Positions 25,032-33,973 of a stretch of DNA of 64,000 nt are shown in pieces. Origin of the DNA: Arthrobacter sp. Soil764 (GTDB taxonomy: Bacteria; Actinomycetota; Actinomycetes; Actinomycetales; Micrococcaceae); the NCBI RefSeq assembly GCF_001428075.1, contig NZ_LMSI01000023.1:62001-126000 (forward strand), read 5' to 3'. The position numbers were made by a program, and so were the translations under genes. The notes beneath the pieces are model-generated. The model worked only from the letters and a program-made list of their open reading frames with translations. It was not told the origin of the DNA and searched no databases. Within the stretch, counting starts at the first letter, position 1. Each line of letters begins with the position of its first letter.

Positions 25032-25799
25032 TTGCTCCCCCCACAACAGCCTTTGAGCGCAACCGACCAGGTCCAGAACCTCATCCTGGAAAGTGCCGAC
25101 TTCGAGGACTTCCTCAACGAACTGGCCCGTTTCTCCGCCCACCAGATGGCCGGCGACGGCGACGACGCCCTGTGCGGCATCACCCTGCTGCGCGACCGCA
25201 AGGCGGCCACCATCGGCTGGAGCAGCGACTCCGCCCGGGAAGTGGACGAAATCCAGTATTCGCTGTCCCAGGGCCCCTGCCTTACGGCCGCTGAGGAGGA
25301 ACGTGAAGTCCACGTTCCCGACCTCCTGGAGGAGAACCGGTGGGGGCCCGATTACGCCACGGCCGTGGCGTCCCACGGGCTGCGCTCGGTGCTCTCCCTC
25401 CCGTTCACCCTGCAGGGCGAGGCCAAGGCGGCCCTGAACCTCTATTCCGATGTTCCCCGTAAATTCGAGGGGAATGCCGCGGCCAGGGCACGGGACTTCA
25501 CCCGCGAGATTTCACAGGCCCTGCGCCTTGCCGTCCGGTTCTCACTGCATGCGGACAGCGCGTCAAACCTCCGGGCCACCCTGGAGTCCCGCACCATCAT
25601 CGACATCGCCGTTGGCATTGTCATGGCCCAAAACCGCTGCAGCCAGCAGGCTGCCGTCCAAATCCTCACCGAGGCGTCCAGCAACAGCAACACCAAGCTG
25701 CGGGACATCGCCAAAACCCTGGTGGATTCGGTGGGCGGCACCGGTGCCCGGACGCACTACGAGGAACCGGGCAAGGTAAGCCAAGGCGTGCGCTCCTAA
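25032..25799 (+). CDS. GAF-ANTAR regulator
   Basis: 255 residues. A GAF domain spans about 20-170 (LSQGPCLTAAEEEREVHVPD, GLRSVLSLPFTLQGEAKAAL). A C-terminal ANTAR domain follows at about 185-245 (ESRTIIDIAVGIVMAQNRCS, AVQILTEASSNSNTKLRDIA). ANTAR domains bind paired RNA hairpins and cause antitermination; the GAF part senses a small ligand. The start is a TTG at 25032 with GGAGA upstream. A likely promoter is TTGGCT (24963-24968), an 18-bp spacer and TATGAT (24987-24992). No RNA target is obvious nearby. Confidence 0.88.
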   Translation: MLPPQQPLSATDQVQNLILESADFEDFLNELARFSAHQMAGDGDDALCGITLLRDRKAATIGWSSDSAREVDEIQYSLSQGPCLTAAEEEREVHVPDLLEENRWGPDYATAVASHGLRSVLSLPFTLQGEAKAALNLYSDVPRKFEGNAAARARDFTREISQALRLAVRFSLHADSASNLRATLESRTIIDIAVGIVMAQNRCSQQAAVQILTEASSNSNTKLRDIAKTLVDSVGGTGARTHYEEPGKVSQGVRS

Positions 25800-25881
25800 G
25801 GGACGGGTTGTGCGGGGGCTCCCGTGAAGGTTACGCTTGCGGAGGTTGAGCCGTCGGCCATAGACCTCTTTTGGAGTACCT

Positions 25882-26499
25882 ATGGACCGAGCATTAGAAG
25901 CAGTTGTTAACTTTGATGTCCCCGCAGACGTCGTCCGGATTGAAGTCCGGGGCAGCCTGACGTGCGGTTCCCGCCCCCACCTGATCCACATCATCCGCCG
26001 TGTCCGGCGGATGGGCATCCGCTGCCACATATGCGTCGACCTGTCGCAGGCCGGGCTTGTGGAGTCCACCGCCCTGGCTGGACTGCGCAGTGACCTGAAC
26101 GTGCTGGACGCCAACACCCTGGCCGGTAGCGGCGCCGGGGTTTCCCTCCAGCTGACACCCCTTGCACGCACCGCTTCCCCGGGCGGTCCCTCCAGTGACC
26201 AGCCGCTGCCCATGGACGATGACATCAGGGAACTGTTCCCTGGCGGCCGCTTCGCCGGGGAATATCCGCACCTGCCCGTCATGTGGATCGAGGAGCTGTA
26301 CGGCCGGCCACTCACGGAATACTCGAACGACGAGCTCCTTGCGGCCAGTGACGCGCTCTTCGCTCTGCTCGACAGTCCGCAGACGCAGGACAGCGCGGAC
26401 CTGCTGGGCCGCTACAACGACATCGGGCTGGAAATCCACCGCCGCCAGCAGGAACCGTCGGCCCCCCTCCCCGCCACGGAAGGCCAGGCCGCCAGCTGA
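25882..26499 (+). CDS. STAS-like domain protein of unknown function
   Basis: 205 residues; ATG with GGAG upstream. The first 85 residues resemble a STAS domain (VVRIEVRGSLTCGSRPHLIH, CVDLSQAGLVESTALAGLRS), the fold of anti-sigma-factor antagonists. The rest is polar and acidic with no recognised fold and ends in a Pro/Ala-rich tail. It follows the GAF-ANTAR gene at 82 nt on the same strand, so a shared role in stress or expression control is possible. The STAS assignment is by pattern only. Confidence 0.6.
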   Translation: MDRALEAVVNFDVPADVVRIEVRGSLTCGSRPHLIHIIRRVRRMGIRCHICVDLSQAGLVESTALAGLRSDLNVLDANTLAGSGAGVSLQLTPLARTASPGGPSSDQPLPMDDDIRELFPGGRFAGEYPHLPVMWIEELYGRPLTEYSNDELLAASDALFALLDSPQTQDSADLLGRYNDIGLEIHRRQQEPSAPLPATEGQAAS

Positions 26500-26568
26500 C
26501 CCCTGCGTCACCCAACGGTTACAGCCGCCCGTTGCGGAGGCACGTTTGGCTGGGCTTACGGTAGGAGT

Positions 26569-27609
26569 GTGCCGTATGAGGGGGAGGTCAGTCCGCAGAG
26601 CCGGCGTGGGGTATCCGGTGCCCGGCTGCTGTCGAAGGCGGCTGCCCTTAAGCGCTTTTCGCGCCGCACCTTCCTGGCCGGCGCGGGGGCATCAGGCCTG
26701 CTCGCTGCCGACATGCTGGTGACCCGGGAGGTCCAGTCGCAGCGCCGGACCACCAGGATCCTCAGCGTTGCCGATGACTTCGCCGACGCCTACTACCCGG
26801 ATGCCAGCTGGTTCCTGTTCCCGGGCTACAAAACCAGCTGGGAAGAGGCCCAATGGATCCTCAACACCATGCGTGGCGCGCTGAACAAGCGCGCCCGGCT
26901 CGCCGCCGTCGGGTATTCCAACCTGGGGCTGAATATCACCGAGGTGGTCAACGCGATCACCGATTACATCACCGCGGAGAAGATCACCAAACTGTTCTTT
27001 TACGGGCACAGCTTTGGGGGGATGCTCGCCACCCAGGTGGCAGCCCGGCTGCTTGCCCTGCGGGGAGTCCAGGTGCAGTTCATCCTCCTGGACTCCAGTC
27101 CCTACAGCGCCCACGATGTCCTGGACCAGAGCTGGTTCGACGGCGTGGTGTTCCTTTACGAGCGCGGCTTCAGGTTCCCGTCCACGCTGCGCGGCGGGTA
27201 TGAGCTGGGCGAGCGCATTATCCACAAGGACGAACGGAGCTGGCGCCAGATCCTGGACCAGACGCTGGAGCAGCTGTCCCCGATCGCCCCTTCGAACGTG
27301 CTGGTCCAGACGGAGTCCGCATACATCTACCACTTCGAGGGACGCCAGTTCGCCGGGAAGCTGGGGACCGCAAAGATGGCCTATATCGGCAACCCCCGGG
27401 ACAGGACCGTCGATTATGAAACCGCAGCGGAAACCTGGGCCGTGGTCTTCAAGGACAACATGGTCTCAAGCAACCTGCAGACCACCGGTGCGGCGCCGGC
27501 GCACGCCAGCCCCGGCTGGAATCCGCAGATCTACCGGCCCCTGGTGGCGGAACTGCTGGACGGATTCTTCCCGCTGCCCCGGGGCGGTTCCCGGGTGAGC
27601 ATCTTCTAG
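26569..27609 (+). CDS. Tat-exported alpha/beta-hydrolase-like protein
   Basis: 346 residues from a GTG. Residues about 28-48 form a twin-arginine signal (FSRRTFLAGAGASGLLAADM), so the folded protein is probably exported. The mature part has a nucleophile elbow FFYGHSFGGMLA (GHSFG) and ILLDSSPYSAHDVLDQ, typical of the alpha/beta hydrolase fold; a catalytic acid and His are not certain by eye. TACGGT 6 nt before the GTG would allow leaderless expression. Its substrate is unknown. Its stop overlaps the end of the convergent HAD gene by 4 nt. Confidence 0.65.
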   Translation: MPYEGEVSPQSRRGVSGARLLSKAAALKRFSRRTFLAGAGASGLLAADMLVTREVQSQRRTTRILSVADDFADAYYPDASWFLFPGYKTSWEEAQWILNTMRGALNKRARLAAVGYSNLGLNITEVVNAITDYITAEKITKLFFYGHSFGGMLATQVAARLLALRGVQVQFILLDSSPYSAHDVLDQSWFDGVVFLYERGFRFPSTLRGGYELGERIIHKDERSWRQILDQTLEQLSPIAPSNVLVQTESAYIYHFEGRQFAGKLGTAKMAYIGNPRDRTVDYETAAETWAVVFKDNMVSSNLQTTGAAPAHASPGWNPQIYRPLVAELLDGFFPLPRGGSRVSIF

Positions 27610-28433
27610 ATCTGGTTTTTCAGGTCCGCCACGGAGTTCAGCACCTGGTTGGGCCGGAACGGATAGGCGGCGATGTCGTCCTTGTGCGTAATGCCGCTCA
27701 GGACCAGAACGGTGTGCAGCCCGGCCTCCATGCCGGCAATGATGTCCGTGTCCATCCGGTCGCCGATCATGGCGGTGGTCTCGGAGTGCGCGTCGATCTG
27801 GTTCATGGCGGAACGGAACATCATGGGATTCGGCTTGCCCACAATGTATGGTTCGCGTCCGGTGGCCTTGGTGATCAGGGCCGCGATGGCTCCGGTGGCC
27901 GGCATGGGGCCATCCTTCGAGGGGCCGGTGGCGTCCGGGTTGGTGGCGATGAACCGGGCACCGGCAAGGATCAGGCGGATGGCCGTGGTGATGGCCTCAA
28001 AGGAGTACGTGCGCGTCTCACCAAGCACCACGAAGTCCGGGTTCTGGTCGGTGAGGATGAAGCCGGCCTCGTGCAGCGCCGTCGTCAACCCTGCCTCGCC
28101 GATGGTGTAGGCGCGGTTGCCGGACTCCGAGCGCACCTGGTCCTTGAGGAACTGGGCGGTGGCCAGGGCGGAGGTCCAGATGTTTTCTTCAGGAATCTCC
28201 AGGCCGGAAGACCGCAGCCGGGCGGCCAGGTCGCGCGGGGTGAAGATGGAGTTGTTGGTCAGCACCAGGAAGCGCTTGGACGTGTCCACCCACCGCTGGA
28301 TCAGTTCCGCGGCGCCGGGGATGGGCTGGTTCTCGTGGACCAGGACGCCGTCCATGTCCGTCAGCCAGCATTCAATCTCCTGGCCGCTGCGGTAAACCGC
28401 GGGGTTTCCTGCTACCTGGTCTTCTTCTGCCAC
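27606..28433 (-). CDS. HAD-IIA family phosphatase (NagD-like)
   Basis: About 275 residues. HAD motif I is WLTDMDGVLVHE, motif II LTNNS, motif III GKPNPMMF and motif IV GDRMDTDIIAGMEAGL, in the NagD/p-nitrophenylphosphatase arrangement with a C2 cap. It should dephosphorylate small phosphate esters or nucleotides. I prefer the GTG at 28433, which has GGAGG 5 nt upstream, over the GTG at 28445 that overlaps that ribosome site. Confidence 0.88.
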   Translation of the reverse strand: MAEEDQVAGNPAVYRSGQEIECWLTDMDGVLVHENQPIPGAAELIQRWVDTSKRFLVLTNNSIFTPRDLAARLRSSGLEIPEENIWTSALATAQFLKDQVRSESGNRAYTIGEAGLTTALHEAGFILTDQNPDFVVLGETRTYSFEAITTAIRLILAGARFIATNPDATGPSKDGPMPATGAIAALITKATGREPYIVGKPNPMMFRSAMNQIDAHSETTAMIGDRMDTDIIAGMEAGLHTVLVLSGITHKDDIAAYPFRPNQVLNSVADLKNQI

Positions 28434-28485
28434 GACTACCTCCACCGGTGATGAATGCTCCAGTGGTCCAGTCTAGTGTTGAGGG

Positions 28486-29172
28486 GTGAACCAGACGCCC
28501 GGCCTGCCAGAGGAACCCCGCCACGAGCCCGGGGAGGCCGAACCCGCAAAGGCGGAGGTCGGCGTCGGGCCCTGGGAAGGGGAGCTGCCCCACGGCGACC
28601 ACTGGGATCCCGACCTCCTTGCCGATGGCGACCGCCGCAATGTCCTGGACAAGTACCGCTACTGGAAGCACGAGGCGATCGTGGCGGAACTCGACTCCCG
28701 GCGGCACAACTTCCATGTGGCCATCGAGAACTGGCAGCACGACCTGAACATCGGCACGGTGGTGCGCACGGCCAACGCCTTCCTCGCCAAAGAGGTGCAC
28801 ATCATCGGCCGGCGGCGGTGGAACCGGCGCGGCGCCATGGTCACCGACCGCTACCAGCACGTCCGCCACCACCCCACTGTTGAGGACTTCGTCCAGTGGG
28901 CGCAGCGGGAGGGGCTGGCGATCATCGGCATCGACATTTTCCCGGATTCGGTCCCGCTGGAGACGTACGAACTGCCGCGAGACTGCGTGCTGGTCTTCGG
29001 GCAGGAGGGCCCCGGCCTGACCCCGGAAGTCCACCAGGCCGCCGTCGCCACCCTGTCCATCGAGCAGTTCGGTTCTACCCGCTCCATCAACGCCGCCTCC
29101 GCAGCCGCCATCGCCATGCACGCCTGGATCCGCCGGCACGTTTTCAACCAGACCCCGCGAAATGGCAGTTGA
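28486..29172 (+). CDS. SpoU/TrmH-family RNA methyltransferase
   Basis: 228 residues. The three SpoU motifs are in order: NIGTVVRTANAF, VLVFGQEGPGL and SINAASAAAIAMHAW, marking a knotted AdoMet-dependent 2'-O-ribose methyltransferase of tRNA or rRNA. The N-terminal 60 residues are polar. The start is a GTG with TAGTGT 6 nt before it (leaderless layout). The last codons (R-N-G-S-stop) lie inside the left arm of palindrome A, so the element supplies the end of this gene. Confidence 0.9.
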   Translation: MNQTPGLPEEPRHEPGEAEPAKAEVGVGPWEGELPHGDHWDPDLLADGDRRNVLDKYRYWKHEAIVAELDSRRHNFHVAIENWQHDLNIGTVVRTANAFLAKEVHIIGRRRWNRRGAMVTDRYQHVRHHPTVEDFVQWAQREGLAIIGIDIFPDSVPLETYELPRDCVLVFGQEGPGLTPEVHQAAVATLSIEQFGSTRSINAASAAAIAMHAWIRRHVFNQTPRNGS

Positions 29173-29215
29173 CGGCAGTCCCGGCCCCACTTACTGCGGT
29201 TAACTGCCAATTCGC
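29157..29215. repeat. Palindromic element, family 1 copy A
   Basis: 59 nt: 23-nt arms (29157-29179 and 29193-29215) with 20 matching pairs and a 13-nt loop. The outer arm reads GCGAAATGGCAGTT. Copy B at 30205 has the same length, arm size and loop size and about 20 of 23 identical bases in the left arm. The stop codon of the SpoU gene is inside the left arm. Confidence 0.85.
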
Positions 29216-29236
29216 GCTCCGGATGGCGACCAAGTC

Positions 29237-29245
29237 TGTGGATAA
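29237..29245 (-). promoter_or_regulatory. DnaA-box sequence upstream of the nuclease-like gene
   Basis: TGTGGATAA, the exact complement of the consensus DnaA box TTATCCACA, lies 36 nt before the ATG at 29282 and is followed by C. The paralogue at 49434 has the same 10 bases at nearly the same distance. It may bind DnaA or another factor, or be part of a shared promoter. Confidence 0.6.
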
Positions 29246-29281
29246 CGTCATCCTGCTGTTGCCGGCGGGCAAGAATAGGGC

Positions 29282-30220
29282 ATGCGCAGGGCCCCTCTTC
29301 CCAGCCACCTGACTACAGGATCCTTCTCACTCCGCACCTCAGATAAGGCAGGAATCTCCCGCACGCGTACCGCCGCCAAGGATCTGGTGACGGTCTCCCG
29401 CGGAATTCGGGTGCCGGTCCAGTCACGCGCGGTAGGCGCAGCAGCCTTGCGCGCCTACACGGACCTGGATGACACATCCATCCTTGCCTCCCTGTCCGCA
29501 GCCCGCCTGTGGGAGGCGCCCTTGCCGGGCGGGCCGGGCAGTGACTGGCGTATCCACCTTGCGCGCCGGCGGGGTTTCAGCTTTCCTCGGCGGGCCAATG
29601 TCGTAGGGCATCTGCTGACGTTCCTGCCGGGCGAAGTGGTGGAGTACAACGGCGTCCGCCTCACCTCGCCTGCGCGAACGTGGCTGGATCTTGCGTCCGT
29701 GCTGGCTTTGGAGGATCTGGTTGCAATGGGCGACCATTTGGTCTGCACCCATGGGCCCGGGTTTCCCTGTCCCAGGGAGGCATTGTGCAGCATTGATGAC
29801 CTCGCTGGCATGGTTGCACGCCATCCCGGGATGCGTGGTGTCAAAGTTGCACGGGCAGCACTCGAACTCATCCGCGTGGGCGCCGACTCGGCGCCGGAAA
29901 CGCGAATGCGCCTGGCTCTGGTCAATGCGGGACTGCCGGAGCCAGTACTCAACTGCATCGTTCGCGACTTCCGCGGTGTTCCCGTTTTGTGGCCCGACGC
30001 CGCCTATCCGCAGTGGCGCATCTCGCTGCAGTACGACGGCCAACACCACGCAGATCCCGATCAGCATCTGCGCGACATGGATCGGCACGAGAAGACCCTC
30101 GCACTGGGGTGGCTTGAGGTACGCGTCGGTAAGCAACACCTCGAAGGCGAGCGGCCCGCCGTCGTACGAAAGGTACGCGAGGCGCTGCAGGGCTGTGGCT
30201 GGACGCGAGATGGCAGTTGA
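29282..30220 (+). CDS. AbiEi-like / DUF559 nuclease-like protein
   Basis: 312 residues. The N-terminal part resembles AbiEi-type winged-helix proteins (SRGIRVPV, LTSPARTWLDLASVLALEDL, VAMGDHLVC). The C-terminal part (about 215-300) resembles the DUF559/Vsr-like PD-(D/E)XK fold: WPDAAYPQWRISLQYDGQHH, then HEKTLALGWLEVRVGKQHL. It is clearly paralogous to the protein at 49434. The Glu expected in the central strand is Gln here (LQYDG), so catalysis may be impaired. It is monocistronic and bracketed by palindromes A and B; its last five codons lie in B. Relatives are annotated as AbiEi antitoxin-like or endonuclease-domain proteins; no toxin partner is adjacent. Confidence 0.75.
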   Translation: MRRAPLPSHLTTGSFSLRTSDKAGISRTRTAAKDLVTVSRGIRVPVQSRAVGAAALRAYTDLDDTSILASLSAARLWEAPLPGGPGSDWRIHLARRRGFSFPRRANVVGHLLTFLPGEVVEYNGVRLTSPARTWLDLASVLALEDLVAMGDHLVCTHGPGFPCPREALCSIDDLAGMVARHPGMRGVKVARAALELIRVGADSAPETRMRLALVNAGLPEPVLNCIVRDFRGVPVLWPDAAYPQWRISLQYDGQHHADPDQHLRDMDRHEKTLALGWLEVRVGKQHLEGERPAVVRKVREALQGCGWTRDGS

Positions 30221-30263
30221 GGGCAATCCCGAGGTGTGGCATCGCCGTTAAATGCCATCTCGC
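30205..30263. repeat. Palindromic element, family 1 copy B
   Basis: 59 nt with 23-nt arms (30205-30227, 30241-30263), 19 matching pairs and a 13-nt loop; the outer 11 bases GCGAGATGGCA pair perfectly. It has the same orientation and geometry as copy A. The gene at 29282 ends inside its left arm with the same reading (R-D-G-S-stop) that copy A gives to the SpoU gene. Confidence 0.85.
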
Positions 30264-30428
30264 AAGGGCGGCCCCACACACAGGGTTCTCTGCCGGTGGT
30301 TGGGGCAGGGCGCGGCGGGGCGTAACCCAGAGCACTCCCGGTCCGGTAATGGCTAGGATGGTGCCAAGCCGTAAGCGGTCTACTTGAGGGTCTTCCACCC
30401 ACAGACGAAACTCAGCAGAGGAGCCAGC

Positions 30429-31448
<1,020 letters not shown>

Positions 31449-31874
31449 ATGTCGGACGAGTTCCGCCGGAACCTGATGGGGCCGGAGCCCACGCTCCTGC
31501 CCGCCGAAACAGAGGTGTACGGACAGCTTGAGGCCGGCCACGAGGCCCTGGACCTGGTGGCGAAGCACCCCACGTCCTCGCTCCTGTGGGCCGTCCTGGC
31601 CGAGGAGGCGTGGACGGAGGGCCGCACCATCGACTCCTACGCCTACGCCCGGGTGGGCTACCACCGCGGACTGGATGCGCTGCGCCGCAACGGCTGGCGC
31701 GGCGTGGGTCCCATCCCCTGGGAGCACGAGCCGAACCGCGGTTTCCTGCGGGCCCTCTACTCCCTGGGGAGGGCCTCGGCAGCCATCGGTGAGGCTGACG
31801 AGCCGGAGCGGATTGAGAAGTTCCTGAACGACTCCGACCCCACCGCAAAGGCAGCGATCGAGGGCAAATCCTAA
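31449..31874 (+). CDS. DUF3151 protein
   Basis: 141 residues. It matches the actinobacterial DUF3151 family, which commonly follows fbaA (LLPAETEVYGQLEAG, VGYHRGLDALRRNGWRGVGP, YSLGRASAAIGEADE). The ATG begins directly after the fbaA stop, so the two are cotranslated. The fold is helical and TPR-like in appearance. The function is unknown, and conservation of the pairing suggests a link to central carbon metabolism. Confidence 0.9.
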   Translation: MSDEFRRNLMGPEPTLLPAETEVYGQLEAGHEALDLVAKHPTSSLLWAVLAEEAWTEGRTIDSYAYARVGYHRGLDALRRNGWRGVGPIPWEHEPNRGFLRALYSLGRASAAIGEADEPERIEKFLNDSDPTAKAAIEGKS

Positions 31875-31894
31875 AAGTTCCCAGGCTTAAACGG

Positions 31895-31943
31895 CCGACG
31901 GCGGGTGGCCACCTTTCCTGAAAAGGTGGCCACCCGCCGTCGG
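31895..31943. terminator. Bidirectional terminator
   Basis: Perfect 21-bp arms (CCGACGGCGGGTGGCCACCTT and complement, 31895-31915 and 31923-31943) with a 7-nt loop lie between the convergent DUF3151 and UDG-like genes. It resembles the hairpins at 22029 and 35529 in core sequence. Confidence 0.88.
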
Positions 31944-31960
31944 GCGTTAAAGTCCTTGGC

Positions 31961-32590
31961 TTAGGCTTTGGCGATACCCGTGCGGGCCATGGCGTCTGCG
32001 TATGCCGCGCGCATGTCCTCCAGGTACTCCTCCTGGCGCGCCGGGGAACCGGCGAAGGCGCGGCCGCTCAGGGAGCGGACCTTGTAGGTCTTCAGGCCGC
32101 GGCGCCAGAGGAGTGGCACTTCGGTCTTCAACAGGAGGTTGGCCAGGCGGTTGGCTTCAGTGCCGTGCGCCACGATCACCGAGGCGCGGGGGACCAGGGC
32201 CAGGAACTTGAGCAGGGGCTTCAGGCCTGCCTGGATCTGGTCCGGAGTGAACTTGCCGTTGGCTTCGCCTGGAACGTGCCAGGGGTGGACGTTCCACGGC
32301 ATGACGAACTCGGGGCGCAGGCCCAGCTTCCACTGGATCCCCAGCATCCGGGTAGCGGCATCCTGGTCCCCGGCCGTGATGAACCCGGACGGATCCATCT
32401 CGCCAATGTTGGAGAACAGGCTGATGATGCGGGTTTCCTCCACGTCGTGCATGGGGTCCACGTAGGGCACCGCGGTTCCGGGCTTGGCCTCCTGCAGGGA
32501 ATCGCACAGTTCGTTGACGGCGGCAACGCTGGGTTCGTAGCGGCGGCTCATGAGCTGTTCGTGGAATGTTTCGGGTGCCAGGGCTGTCAT
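31961..32590 (-). CDS. Uracil-DNA-glycosylase-superfamily-like protein
   Basis: 209 residues. The order of segments recalls the UDG superfamily: an early metal- or water-site block SNIGEMDPSGFITAGDQDAA, a central WNVHPWHVPGE, a hydrophobic strand ASVIVAHGTEANRLA and a basic C-terminal helix. Homologues in relatives are annotated as uracil-DNA glycosylases, but the canonical motifs are altered (GDQDA, HGTEA), so activity on uracil is uncertain. It is monocistronic and faces the fbaA operon. Confidence 0.55.
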   Translation of the reverse strand: MTALAPETFHEQLMSRRYEPSVAAVNELCDSLQEAKPGTAVPYVDPMHDVEETRIISLFSNIGEMDPSGFITAGDQDAATRMLGIQWKLGLRPEFVMPWNVHPWHVPGEANGKFTPDQIQAGLKPLLKFLALVPRASVIVAHGTEANRLANLLLKTEVPLLWRRGLKTYKVRSLSGRAFAGSPARQEEYLEDMRAAYADAMARTGIAKA

Positions 32591-32917
32591 GAAGTGCTGG
32601 TTCTCCTGCGGGGATTGATATTGCTTCCACCGGTGAAAATGGGCGCACGGCGGCGCGGATCATCAACGGTGGTTAGTTGGGGTGGGCCGATTCCTGGTCG
32701 GCCTTTGCCAGTTTACCAAGCCCCGGGAAACGAAACGCCGGGCCCCTTCCGCCAATGGAAGCCACTGCCCGGTGTTTCCCCTGCGCAGGGGCGTACTTTC
32801 AGGTTTTGTCCAGCGTATTGACAGTTTTCGTTAGGCTTGCTTGGCTGGGTGTCACATCCCGCCGCCGCGACGAAGCGGCTGGGCGGTACCCGAAGCACTC
32901 GAAAGAGGTAACGCACT
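32591..32917. other. Divergent intergenic region of 327 bp
   Basis: It separates the UDG-like gene (minus) from the carboxypeptidase gene (plus). TTGACA occurs at 32818-32823 and TAGGCT at 32832-32837, but they are only 8 bp apart and so do not form one promoter; either could belong to an unrecognised pair. CCCCTGCGCAGGGG (around 32779) is a short palindrome. I see no RNA gene or further ORF of note. Confidence 0.5.
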
Positions 32918-33973
32918 GTGACGAAATCCTTCAGGATCCTTGCCGTAACGGGAGCCCTGGCGCTCGCCGTCGTGGCAGGACCGGCTCCGCTTGCCAATGC
33001 CGTGGGCGAAGGGCCAACCTACGACGGCAATGGCCAGATCACCACGTCGAAGCTGGCCACCTATGACCAGCTGGTCTCGTTCCTGAAGGACCAGGACGCG
33101 CGCCAGCCGGCCATGGAGCTGGAGGTCATCGGCCAGACCGTAAAGGGCCGCGATATCCACCTGGTCAAGTACATCTCCGATCCGGCCAAGCCCACCATCC
33201 TGTACCTCACCCAGCAGCACGGCAACGAACAGCTCACCACCGAAGGTGCCATGGAGTTCATCAAGCACCTGGGGACCGGAAAGTCTGCAGGCATTTTGGA
33301 CGGCGTGAACATCCTGATCGTGCCCATGCTCAATGCGGACGGCGCCATGGGGGACGTCAACTTCTCCCTGGAGGACTATCTGGCCAAGGGGGACCGCCAT
33401 CTCACCCGCTACAACGCGGAGGGTGTGGACCTGAACCGGGACCACGTGGCCAAGATCCAGCCGGAAACCCAGGCGCTGCACAACAACGTGATGCGCAAGT
33501 ACCGCATCGACTACATGATCGACCTGCACCACCAGGGGACCCGGGCCGAGCGGGACGGGAAGCTGGTCTCCGGCTCCATCCTGTATCCCACCACCCCGAA
33601 CGCCGACCCCGCCGTCGTGGAGAAATCCAAGCAGCTCGGCGCCATTGTCTTCAACAACGTCGACTCCACCGGCTGGGGCCACCTGGGCAAGTACCAGGGC
33701 GGCAGCGCCGAGACCATCAGCCGCAACGGCCTTTCAGTGGAATATGGAATCGCCACCCTGCTCTTCGAGATGCGCGGCATGTCGGACCACTACCTGGACG
33801 GGTATGCGCTGGGGCAGCGGAGCAACGGCTACCTGATCCAGCAGACGGTCACCACACTGACCTCCACTGCCGCGGCCATTGCGGATGGATCCATTGCCGA
33901 CACCGACACGTCCTTCTGGGACACGCTTGCCGAGCAGACGTCCCGGCCTGCAGGGGAAGCGGAAGACGAGTAA
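32918..33973 (+). CDS. Secreted M14 zinc carboxypeptidase
   Basis: 351 residues: signal peptide (residues 1-28, ILAVTGALALAVVAGPAPLA) followed by an M14 metallocarboxypeptidase domain. Zinc ligands are His101 and Glu104 in QQHGNEQ and the third His in IDLHHQGT; the catalytic Glu is in LLFEMRG. LNRDH provides the substrate-carboxylate Arg region. It removes C-terminal residues from peptides outside the cell. The C-terminal tail is acidic and disordered-looking. The GTG start has AGAGG upstream. No partner gene is adjacent. Confidence 0.88.
   Translation: MTKSFRILAVTGALALAVVAGPAPLANAVGEGPTYDGNGQITTSKLATYDQLVSFLKDQDARQPAMELEVIGQTVKGRDIHLVKYISDPAKPTILYLTQQHGNEQLTTEGAMEFIKHLGTGKSAGILDGVNILIVPMLNADGAMGDVNFSLEDYLAKGDRHLTRYNAEGVDLNRDHVAKIQPETQALHNNVMRKYRIDYMIDLHHQGTRAERDGKLVSGSILYPTTPNADPAVVEKSKQLGAIVFNNVDSTGWGHLGKYQGGSAETISRNGLSVEYGIATLLFEMRGMSDHYLDGYALGQRSNGYLIQQTVTTLTSTAAAIADGSIADTDTSFWDTLAEQTSRPAGEAEDE

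Noticed and set aside
27218..27226. A third TTATCCACA (DnaA-box) sequence
   Set aside because: It lies inside the coding region of the hydrolase-like gene (Ile-Ile-His-Lys) far from any start, so it was not counted with the two promoter-proximal sites.
29282..30220. AbiEi/AbiEii type IV toxin-antitoxin pair
   Set aside because: Only the AbiEi-like N-terminus is seen; no nucleotidyltransferase-type toxin gene is adjacent at either locus.
32818..32837. TTGACA and TAGGCT as a promoter of the carboxypeptidase gene
   Set aside because: The spacing is only 8 bp, too short for one sigma-70-type promoter.
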